The notes under the pieces were generated by a model that had not been told where the DNA came from, did not search any database, and saw only the letters and a program-made list of their open reading frames with translations. From Marinomonas posidonica_A (GTDB taxonomy: Bacteria; Pseudomonadota; Gammaproteobacteria; Pseudomonadales; Marinomonadaceae): a stretch of 64,000 bases of DNA. A program made the translations under genes and the position numbers. The stretch is from contig NZ_JBHZSP010000015.1 of the NCBI RefSeq assembly GCF_043643765.1, positions 1-64,000 on the forward strand. The letters run 5' to 3'. Position 1 is the stretch's first letter, and the number at the start of each line of letters is the position of its first letter. This document shows positions 53,978-64,000 of the stretch, one piece after another.

Positions 53978-55867
53978 TTAAACCTTAAAGTAGGAAAGGG
54001 ATCGTTTCTGAGACTCCGCAAGTTCAGACAACTCATGAGAAGCTTGCAGAGTCTCGTTAATGGAGGTCATGTTTTGGCTCACAGATTGATAGGTCTGATC
54101 TGTAATACGAGCAATGTCCTCAGTCACACTTAATTGTTCATGTGACGCTGCTGCGACTAAGGTGTTCACGTCTGAAATGGACTGTACCGCATGAGAAATA
54201 TCCTCAAACGATTCTTTCACTTGCGTCGCTAAGCTAACAGACTCTTGAATCAGCTCGACATTGCTGCCCATATTGTTATTAGCACGCTCTGATTGCGACT
54301 GCAGCTTTTCGATGATCTCTTGAATATTTACCGTCGACTCTTGAGTTTTCGAGGCCAGATTACGCACCTCGTCAGCCACCACGGCAAAACCTCGACCTTG
54401 CTCGCCCGCACGTGCCGCTTCAATAGCTGCATTCAGTGCCAACAAATTAGTTTGCTCAGAAATACCGCTAATGACTTCCGTCACGGTTCCGATCTCAATG
54501 GCAAATTGACGTAATTCGTCAACAATCTGCGCCGTCTCTGAGAAAGATGCGTTGATTCGGTCCGTTAACTCAATGTTTCTGTCTAGAGTCAGCTTACCAC
54601 TGGCGGCATTTTCTTGTGCTCGTTTCGCCTCATCTTCCGCAACAACGGCTTTTTCGCTGACTTCTTGTGAAGCTGAGTTGAGCTCTTTTAACGATGAAGT
54701 GATTTGCTCAATTTGAGAAAGTTCTTGCTGCGCATTAGATTGTGTCCCTTCCATCACTGAATTCAGTTGCAACGAGGCGGCGGCAACGTTTTCTGAAATC
54801 CCATGAGACGTTTTTATCAAGTGAGAAAGTTGTTCAGACAGATCCACAAAGGACTGGTAAATACCGGTTTCTTTACCTGTCTTAGCAAAACGCTGAGTCA
54901 GATCCCCTTTCGCCATCACTTCAATTAACTCCGCGATTTCTTCCGGTGTGCCGCCAACAGGTCTGAGCACCAGTTTATTGATCACCACGTACAAAATACC
55001 CAAGGCAAGCAACATGCTGATTACCCCTAGCACCAACGCAAAGATCAGCTGTTTATTGGCTGCCGCGTAAATGTTATCGTCCTCAGCCAACACAACAAAC
55101 TGCCAACCCACCGTATCCAACTCACCCCAGAACCCCGTCAAAGACACGTCATGACCAAAGCTTTTCACAAATGTGCTGTAATTCAGTTCGCGGTTATCTT
55201 TATTTAAATCTTTGTAGTATGGGCGTAAATCAAACAGGTTCTTACCAATATCATTTGGATTGGGCGACACCAACAAGGTCCCATCCGACGTGTATAAGTA
55301 CATACCATCGCGCTCGGCATACTGTTCTAATACGGCACTTAATAATACCGTCGAAACAACGGCAAAACTGTCGTTTACTTTTTGCGTCATGGCCACGATT
55401 TCGTTGCCTGTTAACTGTGATTTGAACGGTTTGGAAACAAATTCAGTTTTACCTTCACGAAAAATCGCATTATAAAAAGAACGATTGAGCGCCTTAGCAT
55501 TGAAGTTAAATCTCTTACCTTCAGGACCACCATACAACTCACCTTCTTTGTTCAAAATGGCAATAGAGTCTGTGATATCTTGCTGGGAACGAGTCAGTGC
55601 ATTCAATTGAGACAAAGCATAGTCAGATAGGCGATCACCCTCGATGTCATCATAATTGAGTTCGATCGAGGTCAACATTTTTTGATAACCCTTGATGCGA
55701 GCGGTAAGCTCGGCGGCAATAGTTTGATTCTGTGCCTTTAATATGGCCTTATTTAAGGTCACGGATTCGCCCCTAAAAGACACATAGTTAATGGCTGTAA
55801 ACAAGCCAACAATGACTACAATAATGGCACCCAGTGTGCCAAAAATTTGTTTTTGAAACCTATTCAT
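53978..55867 (-). CDS. Methyl-accepting chemotaxis protein with dCache sensor
   Basis: A 629-residue receptor. Membrane helix (about 10-30), a periplasmic dCache-like sensor (about 35-275; MYLYTSDGTLLVSPNPNDIGKN), second helix (about 278-300), HAMP, then the signalling domain with the hairpin tip ISEQTNLLALNAAIEAARAGEQGRGFAVVADEVR (cited in part, about residue 470). dCache domains often bind amino acids; the ligand is unknown. Confidence 0.94.
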   Translation of the reverse strand: MNRFQKQIFGTLGAIIVVIVGLFTAINYVSFRGESVTLNKAILKAQNQTIAAELTARIKGYQKMLTSIELNYDDIEGDRLSDYALSQLNALTRSQQDITDSIAILNKEGELYGGPEGKRFNFNAKALNRSFYNAIFREGKTEFVSKPFKSQLTGNEIVAMTQKVNDSFAVVSTVLLSAVLEQYAERDGMYLYTSDGTLLVSPNPNDIGKNLFDLRPYYKDLNKDNRELNYSTFVKSFGHDVSLTGFWGELDTVGWQFVVLAEDDNIYAAANKQLIFALVLGVISMLLALGILYVVINKLVLRPVGGTPEEIAELIEVMAKGDLTQRFAKTGKETGIYQSFVDLSEQLSHLIKTSHGISENVAAASLQLNSVMEGTQSNAQQELSQIEQITSSLKELNSASQEVSEKAVVAEDEAKRAQENAASGKLTLDRNIELTDRINASFSETAQIVDELRQFAIEIGTVTEVISGISEQTNLLALNAAIEAARAGEQGRGFAVVADEVRNLASKTQESTVNIQEIIEKLQSQSERANNNMGSNVELIQESVSLATQVKESFEDISHAVQSISDVNTLVAAASHEQLSVTEDIARITDQTYQSVSQNMTSINETLQASHELSELAESQKRSLSYFKV

Positions 55868-56055
55868 AGACCCAGATACCTTCTGCTTTAAACATCCACA
55901 AAAGAAACGTCAAACGACTGACAGATTCTTTAAGGCCATTGTCGTCACAAACAACAATGGTCACCCTCTCAAGTTATACTAGAAACCCAGTATCAGCATA
56001 AGTAAAAATCTGTAAGCAACTCGAACCTAGATCAATCAACTTATACTTTATAACC

Positions 56056-57687
56056 TTACCTGTCTTTTAAGATGAAGCTCGATGTCACCTCATAAGTTTG
56101 TTCCGCCGCACCGAATAAGTCACCGGTTAATGCCCCTAACTTATTCGACGTTGCCTCATTACTCGTAGAGACCTTCACAATTTGCTCCACATGCTGTGCA
56201 ATGCCAGTTGCTTCTTGCGCCTGCTTAGCAACCAACTCCGCCAGCCCTTCCAAACGTTGCTTAGCCATTTTTGCGTCTACTTCAAGCTGACTAAGAGGCG
56301 TCACCACGTTTTCTATCTGCCTCACACCTAAACGCATTTTTTCTTGTCCCTGAGACATTTCGGTAGAAATTTGAGTGGATAACGAACTGATTTGCGTAAT
56401 GATGGTGTCAATTGAACTGGTTACTTCTGCGGTATTATTAGCAAGGTTGCGCACTTCATCCGCCACCACCGCAAAACCGCGGCCACTCTCGCCTGCACGA
56501 GCGGCTTCAATCGACGCATTCAAAGCCAACAAATTAGTTTGTTCGGCAATATCACGGATACTGTTCACAAACCCGGTTACCTGCGCCGAGCTTTCATTTA
56601 ATTTGGCGACCGAGCGAGCGGTTTCTTCAATATAGGCAGCCACATCCGTGATGTCTGTAGACGCTTGGGTAATGACACTTTTACCATGCTTAGCTAAATC
56701 ATGGGCAGACTCTGCTTGCCGGCGTGACGCCGTGGCATGCTCAACCATAGTACTTGCCCCTTCAGACAAGACACTCACCGCGGTTTGAATGTCAGCAGCC
56801 ATGTCCATTTGTGAGGATGATCCCTGTTGCACATCATTAACACTACCGCGAATGTCGTCCACCGCCAGCACCACGGTTTTCGCACTGGAATCAATTTTAC
56901 GCACCAAATCAGCCAAACTGGCACGCATGCGATTCAAACTGGTCACTAGATGACCAAGCTCGCCAGAATACGTTTGAGTAAAAGCATTCGACAAGTCACC
57001 ATGAGCTACTTTATCGAGGAAGACAATAATATGGTTAAGAGGATTCACAATACTGCGAGTAATGAGAGTCGACATCACGCCCCCAACCAATAAGGCCACT
57101 AGCCCTAACCCGATCATGAGATAAATCGCCAACTCTGAGTCTGCTAAGACGCTTTGTTGTCGTGACTGCATTTCACTGCGTTGTCGCTCTGCTAACGTAT
57201 CGGCCTCATTCAAAAAGGTCTGTAATTGTGTACGAGTATTGCCTGACATCAAAGCTTTTGCTTGCGCCAGTTCGCCAAACTCAAGCGCTTCAACCGTTTC
57301 TTGTAGAGCGTTTTGATAAATGACCTTTTGCTCTTTCAACGCTGTAATCAATACCATGTCTTGCTCTGTTCGAACCAACCCAGCCATGATATCTAAGTTG
57401 TTATCAAGACTTTTATTCCGAGCATCTATCTCTTGATAAATAGCAACTCGTGCGTCTCTCTCTTCTAAAACGAACAACAACAAAAGTCGGCTAGCCAAAC
57501 TTTCCGCATCCAAGTTCAACTCGCCACTGAGCTCAACCAGCGCCGCATTTTCATCTACAATACTGCGAATATTGCCAGACAAGGCTTGAAAACGTGTTAC
57601 AGACAAGAGTACAACCAGCGTCAACAAAGCCAGTAATACCAAAAAACTGGTTCTCAGTTTTCCTTTAATCGTCGCAAATCCCAGCAT
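56056..57687 (-). CDS. Methyl-accepting chemotaxis protein with helical sensor
   Basis: A 543-residue receptor. N-terminal membrane helix, a helical periplasmic domain of about 150 residues (4HB- or HBM-like: LSGELNLDAESLASRLLLLFV), helix, HAMP (about 210-265) and the signalling domain (IAEQTNLLALNASIEAARAGESGRGFAVVADEVRNLAN, cited in part). Start 57687 has GGGGAGA six bases upstream; the longer frame to 57720 is unlikely. Between it and the next receptor lies a 188-base gap holding only a small inverted repeat (55936-55960, CCATTGT/ACAATGG) without a T-run. Confidence 0.93.
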   Translation of the reverse strand: MLGFATIKGKLRTSFLVLLALLTLVVLLSVTRFQALSGNIRSIVDENAALVELSGELNLDAESLASRLLLLFVLEERDARVAIYQEIDARNKSLDNNLDIMAGLVRTEQDMVLITALKEQKVIYQNALQETVEALEFGELAQAKALMSGNTRTQLQTFLNEADTLAERQRSEMQSRQQSVLADSELAIYLMIGLGLVALLVGGVMSTLITRSIVNPLNHIIVFLDKVAHGDLSNAFTQTYSGELGHLVTSLNRMRASLADLVRKIDSSAKTVVLAVDDIRGSVNDVQQGSSSQMDMAADIQTAVSVLSEGASTMVEHATASRRQAESAHDLAKHGKSVITQASTDITDVAAYIEETARSVAKLNESSAQVTGFVNSIRDIAEQTNLLALNASIEAARAGESGRGFAVVADEVRNLANNTAEVTSSIDTIITQISSLSTQISTEMSQGQEKMRLGVRQIENVVTPLSQLEVDAKMAKQRLEGLAELVAKQAQEATGIAQHVEQIVKVSTSNEATSNKLGALTGDLFGAAEQTYEVTSSFILKDR

Positions 57688-57791
57688 AGAAAAGTCTCCC
57701 CTATGATTATCCCTAAACACAATTAATAAATGCGACTAGACTTTGGCCAGTCGATTTTAAAGATTAGACGTTGATGGCGGTAATTTCTTAC

Positions 57792-57821
57792 AAAAAAGCC
57801 AACATATTTTTATGTTGGCTT
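57792..57821 (-). terminator. Terminator of the zinc operon
   Basis: On the minus strand AGCCAACATA pairs with TATGTTGGCT across a 4-base loop and is followed by six T residues, 14 bases past the znuB stop. Confidence 0.93.
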
Positions 57822-57834
57822 CGGTGAACAGACA

Positions 57835-58632
57835 TTAAGCTTTGGCAAAGCGTTTGAACGGTAGGGTATAAGCGATTAAAAACAGTAAAGCAGCACACAC
57901 GACCACACTCGGGCCAGTAGGTGTGTCCCAGCGATACGAGCTCCAAAGCCCGCCACACACAGCGAGGCAACCAATAACGCTGGCAATAAACGCCATTTGC
58001 ACTGGCGTTTTGGATAGCTTTCTTGCGGTCGCAGCCGGAATAATCATCAGTGACGTAATCAAGAGCACCCCAACGATTTTCATCGCCACAGCAATCACCA
58101 AAGCGACCAGCAACATCAAGAGTAAGCGGATAGATTCAACTGGGTAACCTTCCACTTTCGCCAGTTCTTCGTTTACCGTGACAGCAAGCAAAGGCTTCCA
58201 GAAGATCACCAATAACGCGATCACTGCTAAGCCACCCGCATAAATCCAATACACATCCTGTTGGCTGATGGCCAACAAATCACCAAACAAATACGCCATT
58301 AAATCAATGCGAACATCGTCTAAAAAACTCACGGCGACTAAGCCAAGTGATAAAGAGGAGTGCGCCAAGATGCCCAATAAAGTGTCCGTGGCAATAATGT
58401 GCTTTTTCTGCAAGGTCACCAAGACCGCGGCAAGCCCCACACACAACACAATAATAGCGAGATTAAGGTTGATCTCCAAAAGCAAACCAAGTGCCACACC
58501 TAGCAAAGCAGAGTGCGCTAGAGTGTCGCCAAAGTAAGCCATGCGACGCCACACCACAAATGCCCCAAGAGGACCGGCGACCGAAGCCACACCTAAGCCT
58601 CCGATCAAGGCTCTAAATAAAAGATCTAGCAT
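57835..58632 (-). CDS. znuB: Zinc ABC transporter permease ZnuB
   Basis: A 265-residue polytopic permease of the ABC-3 family (GLGVASVAGPLGAFVVWRRMAYFGDTLAHSALLGVALG and LLITSLMIIPAATARKLSKTP, cited in part). It moves zinc through the inner membrane, energised by ZnuC. Last gene of the operon. Confidence 0.94.
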   Translation of the reverse strand: MLDLLFRALIGGLGVASVAGPLGAFVVWRRMAYFGDTLAHSALLGVALGLLLEINLNLAIIVLCVGLAAVLVTLQKKHIIATDTLLGILAHSSLSLGLVAVSFLDDVRIDLMAYLFGDLLAISQQDVYWIYAGGLAVIALLVIFWKPLLAVTVNEELAKVEGYPVESIRLLLMLLVALVIAVAMKIVGVLLITSLMIIPAATARKLSKTPVQMAFIASVIGCLAVCGGLWSSYRWDTPTGPSVVVCAALLFLIAYTLPFKRFAKA

Positions 58633-58678
58633 GTTGTTTTATCTCTCCAATAGACAGGAAGCGCTGTTCGTTCAGTCA

Positions 58679-59446
58679 TTAATGATGGCAATGTGTGTGC
58701 TCGTCTTGCGCAAGAATATCCCCATGCTCATCGTGCACGTGGTCATGCTGGTGAGAATAAATAGCAATGGACTCATCTGCTCCTGGCACACCAAATAAAG
58801 CCTGATAAGCAGGGTGCCCAGTCACATGTTGAGGCGTACCAGAACAGCACACATGTTGATTAATACAAACCACGGTATCGGTTTTCGCCATCACCAAATG
58901 AAGGTCATGAGACACCATCAACACACCACAGCCGAGCTCATCACGGATGCCTTCAATCAAATTATAAAGTTCAACCTGACCATTCACATCGACGCCTTGT
59001 ACCGGCTCATCCAACACCAATAAATTCGGCCGATTTAATAAGGCTCTAGCTAACAATACACGTTGTGTCTCGCCACCAGACAACACATGAACCTGAGAAT
59101 TCAGTAAATGAGCAATACCCAATTTGTCTAAGGTTGGCTCAATGGCTTTTTTATTGACCCCACGAACCAAGGCAAGAAAGTGCTTTACCGTTAGAGGCAA
59201 GGTTGGATCAACATGCAACTTCTGAGGCATGTAGCCAATTCGTAAGCTTTCATGACGAACAACGCGACCCGTTGTCGCCGTCTGCAAACCCAACAAGGTG
59301 CGAATCAGCGTACTTTTACCACTGCCATTGGGGCCAATCAAGGTCACGATTTCCCCTTCACTAATGGTCATATTGATGCTGTCTAAGAGCGCTCGTCCAT
59401 CAAACGCGATTCCGATCTTATCAAACTCCACCAAACACTTACTCAT
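58679..59446 (-). CDS. znuC: Zinc ABC transporter ATPase ZnuC
   Basis: A 255-residue ABC ATPase: Walker A GPNGSGKSTLIR (about residue 38), signature LSGGETQRVLLARALL (about 123), Walker B LLVLDEPVQGVD, H-loop SHDLHLVM. The His-rich C-terminal tail (HQHDHVHDEHGD) is typical of ZnuC and may sense or hold zinc. It overlaps zur by four bases. The substrate-binding protein ZnuA is not in this window. Confidence 0.95.
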   Translation of the reverse strand: MSKCLVEFDKIGIAFDGRALLDSINMTISEGEIVTLIGPNGSGKSTLIRTLLGLQTATTGRVVRHESLRIGYMPQKLHVDPTLPLTVKHFLALVRGVNKKAIEPTLDKLGIAHLLNSQVHVLSGGETQRVLLARALLNRPNLLVLDEPVQGVDVNGQVELYNLIEGIRDELGCGVLMVSHDLHLVMAKTDTVVCINQHVCCSGTPQHVTGHPAYQALFGVPGADESIAIYSHQHDHVHDEHGDILAQDEHTHCHH

Positions 59447-59927
59447 GCTCGGGCCTCAGCAGCTAAACCACGGCAATCAGCACATAAGCCTGTTAACTCA
59501 ATGGTTTCCGATCTTAATTCAAAACCATGTTGAGCGGCTTTAGCAACCAACGAAGCGTGTATGTCTTGGTAATCAAACTCCATAACGTTGTGGCACTCAT
59601 CGCAAATCAAAAAATAGCCTTTGTGTTCTTTATCGGCATGGGCGCACCCCAAATACGCGTTCATGGATTCCACTTTGTGAATCAGTCCGGCATTCAATAA
59701 AAAATCCAATGCTCGATAAACGGTTGGTGGCGCGGAGTTAAAGCCTTCTTCCGCCAACTTTGCCAACAACTGATAAGCCCCTAATGGACGATGACTCTCC
59801 CAAATCAACTCCAAAGCACGACGACGAACTTTCGTGAGTCGTTGCCCTTGCTCTAAACATAAGGTCTCAGCCGTTGCCAAGGCCGTATCGATACAATCAT
59901 TATGGTTATGTGCGTTTTCTTCGCTCA

Positions 59928-59931
<4 letters not shown>
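59443..59931 (-). CDS. zur: Zinc uptake regulator Zur
   Basis: A 162-residue Fur-family repressor. The helix-turn-helix (about residues 28-85, GQRLTKVRRRALELIWESHRPLGAYQLLAKL, cited in part) is followed by a metal domain with CAHADKEH, CDECHNV and CADC. The CxxC pairs form the structural zinc site. Lying inside a zinc transport operon with a Zur box at its head, it is Zur rather than Fur. It overlaps both neighbours by four bases. Confidence 0.93.
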
Positions 59932-60902
<971 letters not shown>

Positions 60903-60919
60903 TTAAGGTTAAACTGATT

Positions 60920-60936
60920 TTGTTATGGTATAACAA
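60920..60936. promoter_or_regulatory. Zur box
   Basis: TTGTTATGGTATAACAA is a perfect palindrome with 7-base arms, matching the GTTAT-N3-ATAAC core of gammaproteobacterial Zur boxes. It sits 18 bases upstream of the NicO start, in the promoter region of the NicO-zur-znuCB operon. Confidence 0.85.
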
Positions 60937-60985
60937 GTCTAACCTCAGGAGAAGTCGTTGCGCAAAATCACCACATTATGTGACT

Positions 60986-61600
60986 TTATTGAGATAGCAG
61001 GGGCGTCAAAAAGCCCGTCACTCCACTCATGAAAATCTGTGCCGCCATTGCTGCTAAGATCAGACCGGTGATCTTAGATAAGACATTCAAACCGGTACGA
61101 CCAAGCATTTTCTCGATCAAAGAACCAGAATACAAAATCACCGCCAACGAACCGAGTGCCAACAACAAGCCACAAATACCGATCACCAGATCCCAACCTT
61201 GCAGCTCAGCACCATACACCAATATAGTACCTATGGTGGCAGGACCGATAATGGTCGGTACGGCTAGCGGCACAACGGAAACATCGTCACGCTCTTCGCT
61301 GGGCATGCCCACGGCATGATTTCGCGTACCGTCACGCACCAAACTCAACGCCGACATAAACAACAAAATCCCAGAACCAATTCGAAACGAATCCAAGGTA
61401 ATGCCCAGCACAGCAAATAAACTGCTACCAAAAAACAACAACACCAAAGAAATCACCACTGCCGCGATGATGGCTTTGTTGGCTACTTGTTTGCGGGATG
61501 TTGCCGTTTCGCCACGAGTTAACGCAAGAAACATCGATAACACAAAAAACGGTGCAAACAGGAAAAAGAACTTAATCCAAGTAGAAATGAGTAGACTCAT
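60986..61600 (-). CDS. MarC-family integral membrane protein
   Basis: A 204-residue protein with six membrane helices in two halves, matching the MarC/UPF0056 family (VVPLAVPTIIGPATIGTILVYGAEL). Despite the name it is not shown to confer antibiotic resistance, and its function is unknown. Same strand as the LysE gene, 34 bases apart. Confidence 0.9.
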   Translation of the reverse strand: MSLLISTWIKFFFLFAPFFVLSMFLALTRGETATSRKQVANKAIIAAVVISLVLLFFGSSLFAVLGITLDSFRIGSGILLFMSALSLVRDGTRNHAVGMPSEERDDVSVVPLAVPTIIGPATIGTILVYGAELQGWDLVIGICGLLLALGSLAVILYSGSLIEKMLGRTGLNVLSKITGLILAAMAAQIFMSGVTGFLTPLLSQ

Positions 61601-61634
61601 TGATCGCCTTACTAAAAAGCATTACACCACGCGA

Positions 61635-62267
61635 TCAGCGTTGGCTTAATGCGAGTTTTAAACCAAAGCCCACCAGCAATGCACCAGTTAAGCCATCCAT
61701 AACTTGCGCCACTTTTGGTCGCGCCAGCCAAACTCGCGCTTTATGAATCATCAACGCAAGAAACATTTGCCACACCATCGCTATGATAAAGTGAAGGGAA
61801 GCCATAAACAGAGATTGAGCCAATGCGGAATGGGTTGGATCAATAAACTGCGGTAAAAATGCCATGTAAAAAATAATGGGTTTCGGGTTCAACACATTGG
61901 ATAAGATGCCTTGACGGAAACTTCCCCAAGCATTAACCGACTGGTTACCCTTGGTGCTAAAACTCAAGCCAACAGGGTTCGCCGCACTACGTAGGGCCTG
62001 AACGCCGAGATAAACAAGATAGGCCGCGCCCAGCAATTTAAACGCCGTGAACAAACCGGCTGAGCCAAGCAATATCACCGACAAACCTAACGCAGACACG
62101 GTGGCATGGGCGAACAATCCCATGCAAATACCTAAGCTGGTAAGAAAGCCTAAACGCCAACCACCCAACGCAGCATTACGCATCACCAAGATAGTATCGA
62201 CACCAGGACTCATGGTTAATACGCTAATGGCCAATAAGAAAGGTAACCATTGAAAGTGCTCTAACAT
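61635..62267 (-). CDS. LysE/RhtB-family amino acid exporter
   Basis: A 210-residue, six-helix protein with the family N-terminus (LLAISVLTMSPGVDTILVMRNAALGGWRLGFLTSLGICMG, cited in part), including the SPGPD-like SPGVD motif. Members export threonine, homoserine, lysine or similar. The homoserine kinase gene nearby makes homoserine/threonine export attractive, but that is only a guess. Confidence 0.9.
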   Translation of the reverse strand: MLEHFQWLPFLLAISVLTMSPGVDTILVMRNAALGGWRLGFLTSLGICMGLFAHATVSALGLSVILLGSAGLFTAFKLLGAAYLVYLGVQALRSAANPVGLSFSTKGNQSVNAWGSFRQGILSNVLNPKPIIFYMAFLPQFIDPTHSALAQSLFMASLHFIIAMVWQMFLALMIHKARVWLARPKVAQVMDGLTGALLVGFGLKLALSQR

Positions 62268-62289
62268 AAACGTTATTCCAAAGACATGA

Positions 62290-62853
62290 TTAAGGTTTGC
62301 AGGTTAAATCAACCCAGAAGGCAACAGACGTTTCTTCGGCTTCACGTTCCGCAGGCGTACAAATTTCGGCGTAACGCCCCGTCAAACGGACCAAACCTTC
62401 TTCCACAGGCTCCATAGCAAAATACAACTCATCATCGCCAAACGCTAAACTCAAAGTCGACGTTTCCAAGTTCACCGCTTCAGGTAAATGTATGGCCATG
62501 CGAATCCATAACATTTGATCACGAATACGCACATCCATGACATGCACTTCATCAGGAACAAAGTCTGCACTATCACGCTTCATTTTGATGAAATAACCAT
62601 AAGTTTCAAAGCTCTTAAGCACTTCCAGCATATCGAGCTTCTCTTGCCCTTCTAGCTCACCATTGGCGTCAATATCATATTCAGCAATCAAGCTTGTAGA
62701 AGTAAATAAGTCCAAACTCCAAGTCGCTTCTAATTGGTCAATACTGGTCGAGTTCACTTTGACACGATATTGAGAATCCACCCAAACATGCGGATGAGCC
62801 AAGGCTTGCAAGGTCGTCAAACCTAAAATAGCAGCAAGAATAAATCGAAACAT
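62290..62853 (-). CDS. DUF1007 periplasmic protein
   Basis: A 187-residue protein with a signal peptide (cut near ALA, residue 19) followed by HPHVWVD, the family hallmark. An EF-hand-like acidic segment YDIDANGELEGQEK lies at about 59-72. DUF1007 proteins often accompany NicO-type metal permeases, and one such gene lies 1.4 kb away on the same strand. It overlaps the homoserine kinase stop by one base (TGATG). Function unknown; metal handling is inferred. Confidence 0.86.
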   Translation of the reverse strand: MFRFILAAILGLTTLQALAHPHVWVDSQYRVKVNSTSIDQLEATWSLDLFTSTSLIAEYDIDANGELEGQEKLDMLEVLKSFETYGYFIKMKRDSADFVPDEVHVMDVRIRDQMLWIRMAIHLPEAVNLETSTLSLAFGDDELYFAMEPVEEGLVRLTGRYAEICTPAEREAEETSVAFWVDLTCKP

Positions 62854-63812
62854 CAGAACTCCATCAAGGCTGGTGTATAACGTAGCCTAGCTTCTAAAAT
62901 ACGCTGTAACTCACGCGGGTCATGTTGTTGAGCGAGACGTTCAGGATCATCCTTCGCACCGTGCCACGCTTCTAAACGAGAAAGCCAAAAACGCACTGCC
63001 GCAATTCGCAACATATATGGCCAAGCTTTGATCTCATCCGCACTTGGTTCTCTCTCATAAAGATAGGCTTTTAACAATGCGCGATACTTAGCCATATCCA
63101 ATTCACCGGTCTCAATGTCTGAACACCAATCATTTACAACAATGGCTAAATCATACATAACCCATGAATAACACGCATTGTAAAAATCGATAATAGCCGA
63201 TAATACATCGCCATCGAACAAGGTGTTGTTAAAAAACAAATCCCCATGAATGGTGGTTTTCGGTAAATCATCATGTTCGGCGATAAAAGCATCAAATTCA
63301 GCAATTTGTGAGGTCAGTAACGCCGCTTGTTGCGGCTCTAGCTCAGGCAAAATCGCTTTACTAGTGGCATGCCACCAAGCCATGCCTCGGTGACTTTCCC
63401 GATGATCTGAAAAGTCCTCGCCGGCTATGTGCAATTTAGCCAAGACTGCGCCCATTTGACGACAACTCTCGACAGAGGTTTGTTCCAAACCCTCACCCGG
63501 AAAGCAATCCACAATAATCGCCGGACGCTGTTTAACCATTCTCAAGCGTTCACCGTGAATATCAATTAGCGCCGCAGGCACATTAAATCCTTTGTGTTTC
63601 AAATGCGCGACCACATCCAAAAAATACGGCACTTCATCGTACTCAAATTCTTCAAATAAGGTTAAAACATACTTCCCAGTGGTGGTGGTCAAAAAGTAAT
63701 TTGTATTCTCAACGCCACCAGAAATGCCTTGGAATGAGACCAGCTCGCCTAAATAATAATCGGCCACTAAGGCCCGCATGTCGGATTCAGAAAGGGATGT
63801 GTAAACAGCCAA
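62853..63812 (-). CDS. thrB: Homoserine kinase, APH type
   Basis: A 319-residue kinase of the aminoglycoside phosphotransferase fold, the type used as ThrB in pseudomonads. Residues about 28-40 have GGVENTNYFL, the catalytic loop is IHGDLFFNNTLF (about 195), and the metal motif IIDFYNACYSWVMYDLAI follows. It phosphorylates homoserine in threonine synthesis. The zinc gene cluster near thrB is similar to the pseudomonad order. Upstream 188 bases to the window end show no gene. Confidence 0.93.
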   Translation of the reverse strand: MAVYTSLSESDMRALVADYYLGELVSFQGISGGVENTNYFLTTTTGKYVLTLFEEFEYDEVPYFLDVVAHLKHKGFNVPAALIDIHGERLRMVKQRPAIIVDCFPGEGLEQTSVESCRQMGAVLAKLHIAGEDFSDHRESHRGMAWWHATSKAILPELEPQQAALLTSQIAEFDAFIAEHDDLPKTTIHGDLFFNNTLFDGDVLSAIIDFYNACYSWVMYDLAIVVNDWCSDIETGELDMAKYRALLKAYLYEREPSADEIKAWPYMLRIAAVRFWLSRLEAWHGAKDDPERLAQQHDPRELQRILEARLRYTPALMEF

Positions 63813-64000
63813 GTTGTACTACCTATTTATTATCAATACGATGACGCGAATAAGAAAACGCCTATGCTCCACAATAAGCAAGGAAAGGTCAATTCGTTCC
63901 GAAGAAATACGTCGTATATTCCGGCATATTCCATTACATAACCCCAAAAAACGAGGACAATTCTACACAAAGAGACAACAAAATCTGGCGTCAAATTGTG

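Noticed and set aside
55936..55960. Inverted repeat between the two chemoreceptor genes as a terminator
   Set aside because: No T-run on either strand; kept only as a note in the receptor entry.

Overview
The window reads as a chromosomal segment of a marine, moderately AT-rich gammaproteobacterium. The gene content (prlC-yheV, sstT, znuCB-zur near a homoserine kinase, Tad pilus, several chemoreceptors) fits an Oceanospirillales or Marinomonas-like organism. This is inferred from gene families and order, not from a marker gene. No rRNA, tRNA, CRISPR array, prophage or insertion sequence was recognised.

Layout. 1-2.7 kb: an HdeD-like membrane protein, then a LysR regulator divergent from an EamA exporter. 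2.7-8.7 kb: an iron cassette headed by a strong Fur-box match, with an AraC/PchR-type regulator, a RhtX/FptX-like permease, a TonB-dependent receptor and a siderophore-interacting reductase. No siderophore biosynthesis genes are present, so it looks like xenosiderophore piracy. 8.8-10.9 kb: a TetR regulator divergent from a small membrane protein with two TetR-like operators, an XRE regulator and YjdM. 11.1-15.5 kb: three consecutive cryptochrome/photolyase genes (CRY-DASH, an unusual photolyase homologue, and an FeS-BCP (6-4) photolyase). 15.5-23.4 kb: housekeeping genes (GcvR-like, MFS, SstT, nitroreductase, lipoprotein, YheV, PrlC, gamma carbonic anhydrase).

23.4-26.8 kb: a bufferin-type RiPP operon (ECF sigma, zinc anti-sigma, BufA-like precursor, MNIO/DUF692 enzyme, DUF2063 partner, DoxX). 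26.8-27.9 kb: heme oxygenase and a DUF454 protein. 27.9-38.4 kb: a tad/flp pilus locus on the minus strand, complete except for tadG. 38.6-40.6 kb: a divergent two-component system, with a near-consensus Fur box in the shared promoter region.

40.6-53.8 kb: a six-gene minus-strand operon. It encodes a TadG-like protein, a 1813-residue LEPR-motif protein with two beta-propellers and tandem repeats, a TolC-family protein, a periplasmic HlyD adaptor, a GAF-like/HlyD protein, and a PqqD-like/M50 metalloprotease/HlyD fusion. There is no ABC ATPase. This looks like a dedicated, little-described export or maturation system for the giant surface protein, and it is the most interesting region of the window.

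54-57.7 kb: two methyl-accepting chemotaxis proteins. 57.8-60.9 kb: a Zur-box-headed operon of a His-rich NicO-family permease, zur, znuC and znuB, without znuA. 61-63.8 kb: MarC, LysE, DUF1007 and homoserine kinase. Two themes recur: metal homeostasis (Fur, Zur and copper-type modules) and surface attachment (Tad plus the LEPR operon). Fur-like boxes upstream of both the tad/two-component divergence and the tadG-LEPR operon may link iron status to attachment.
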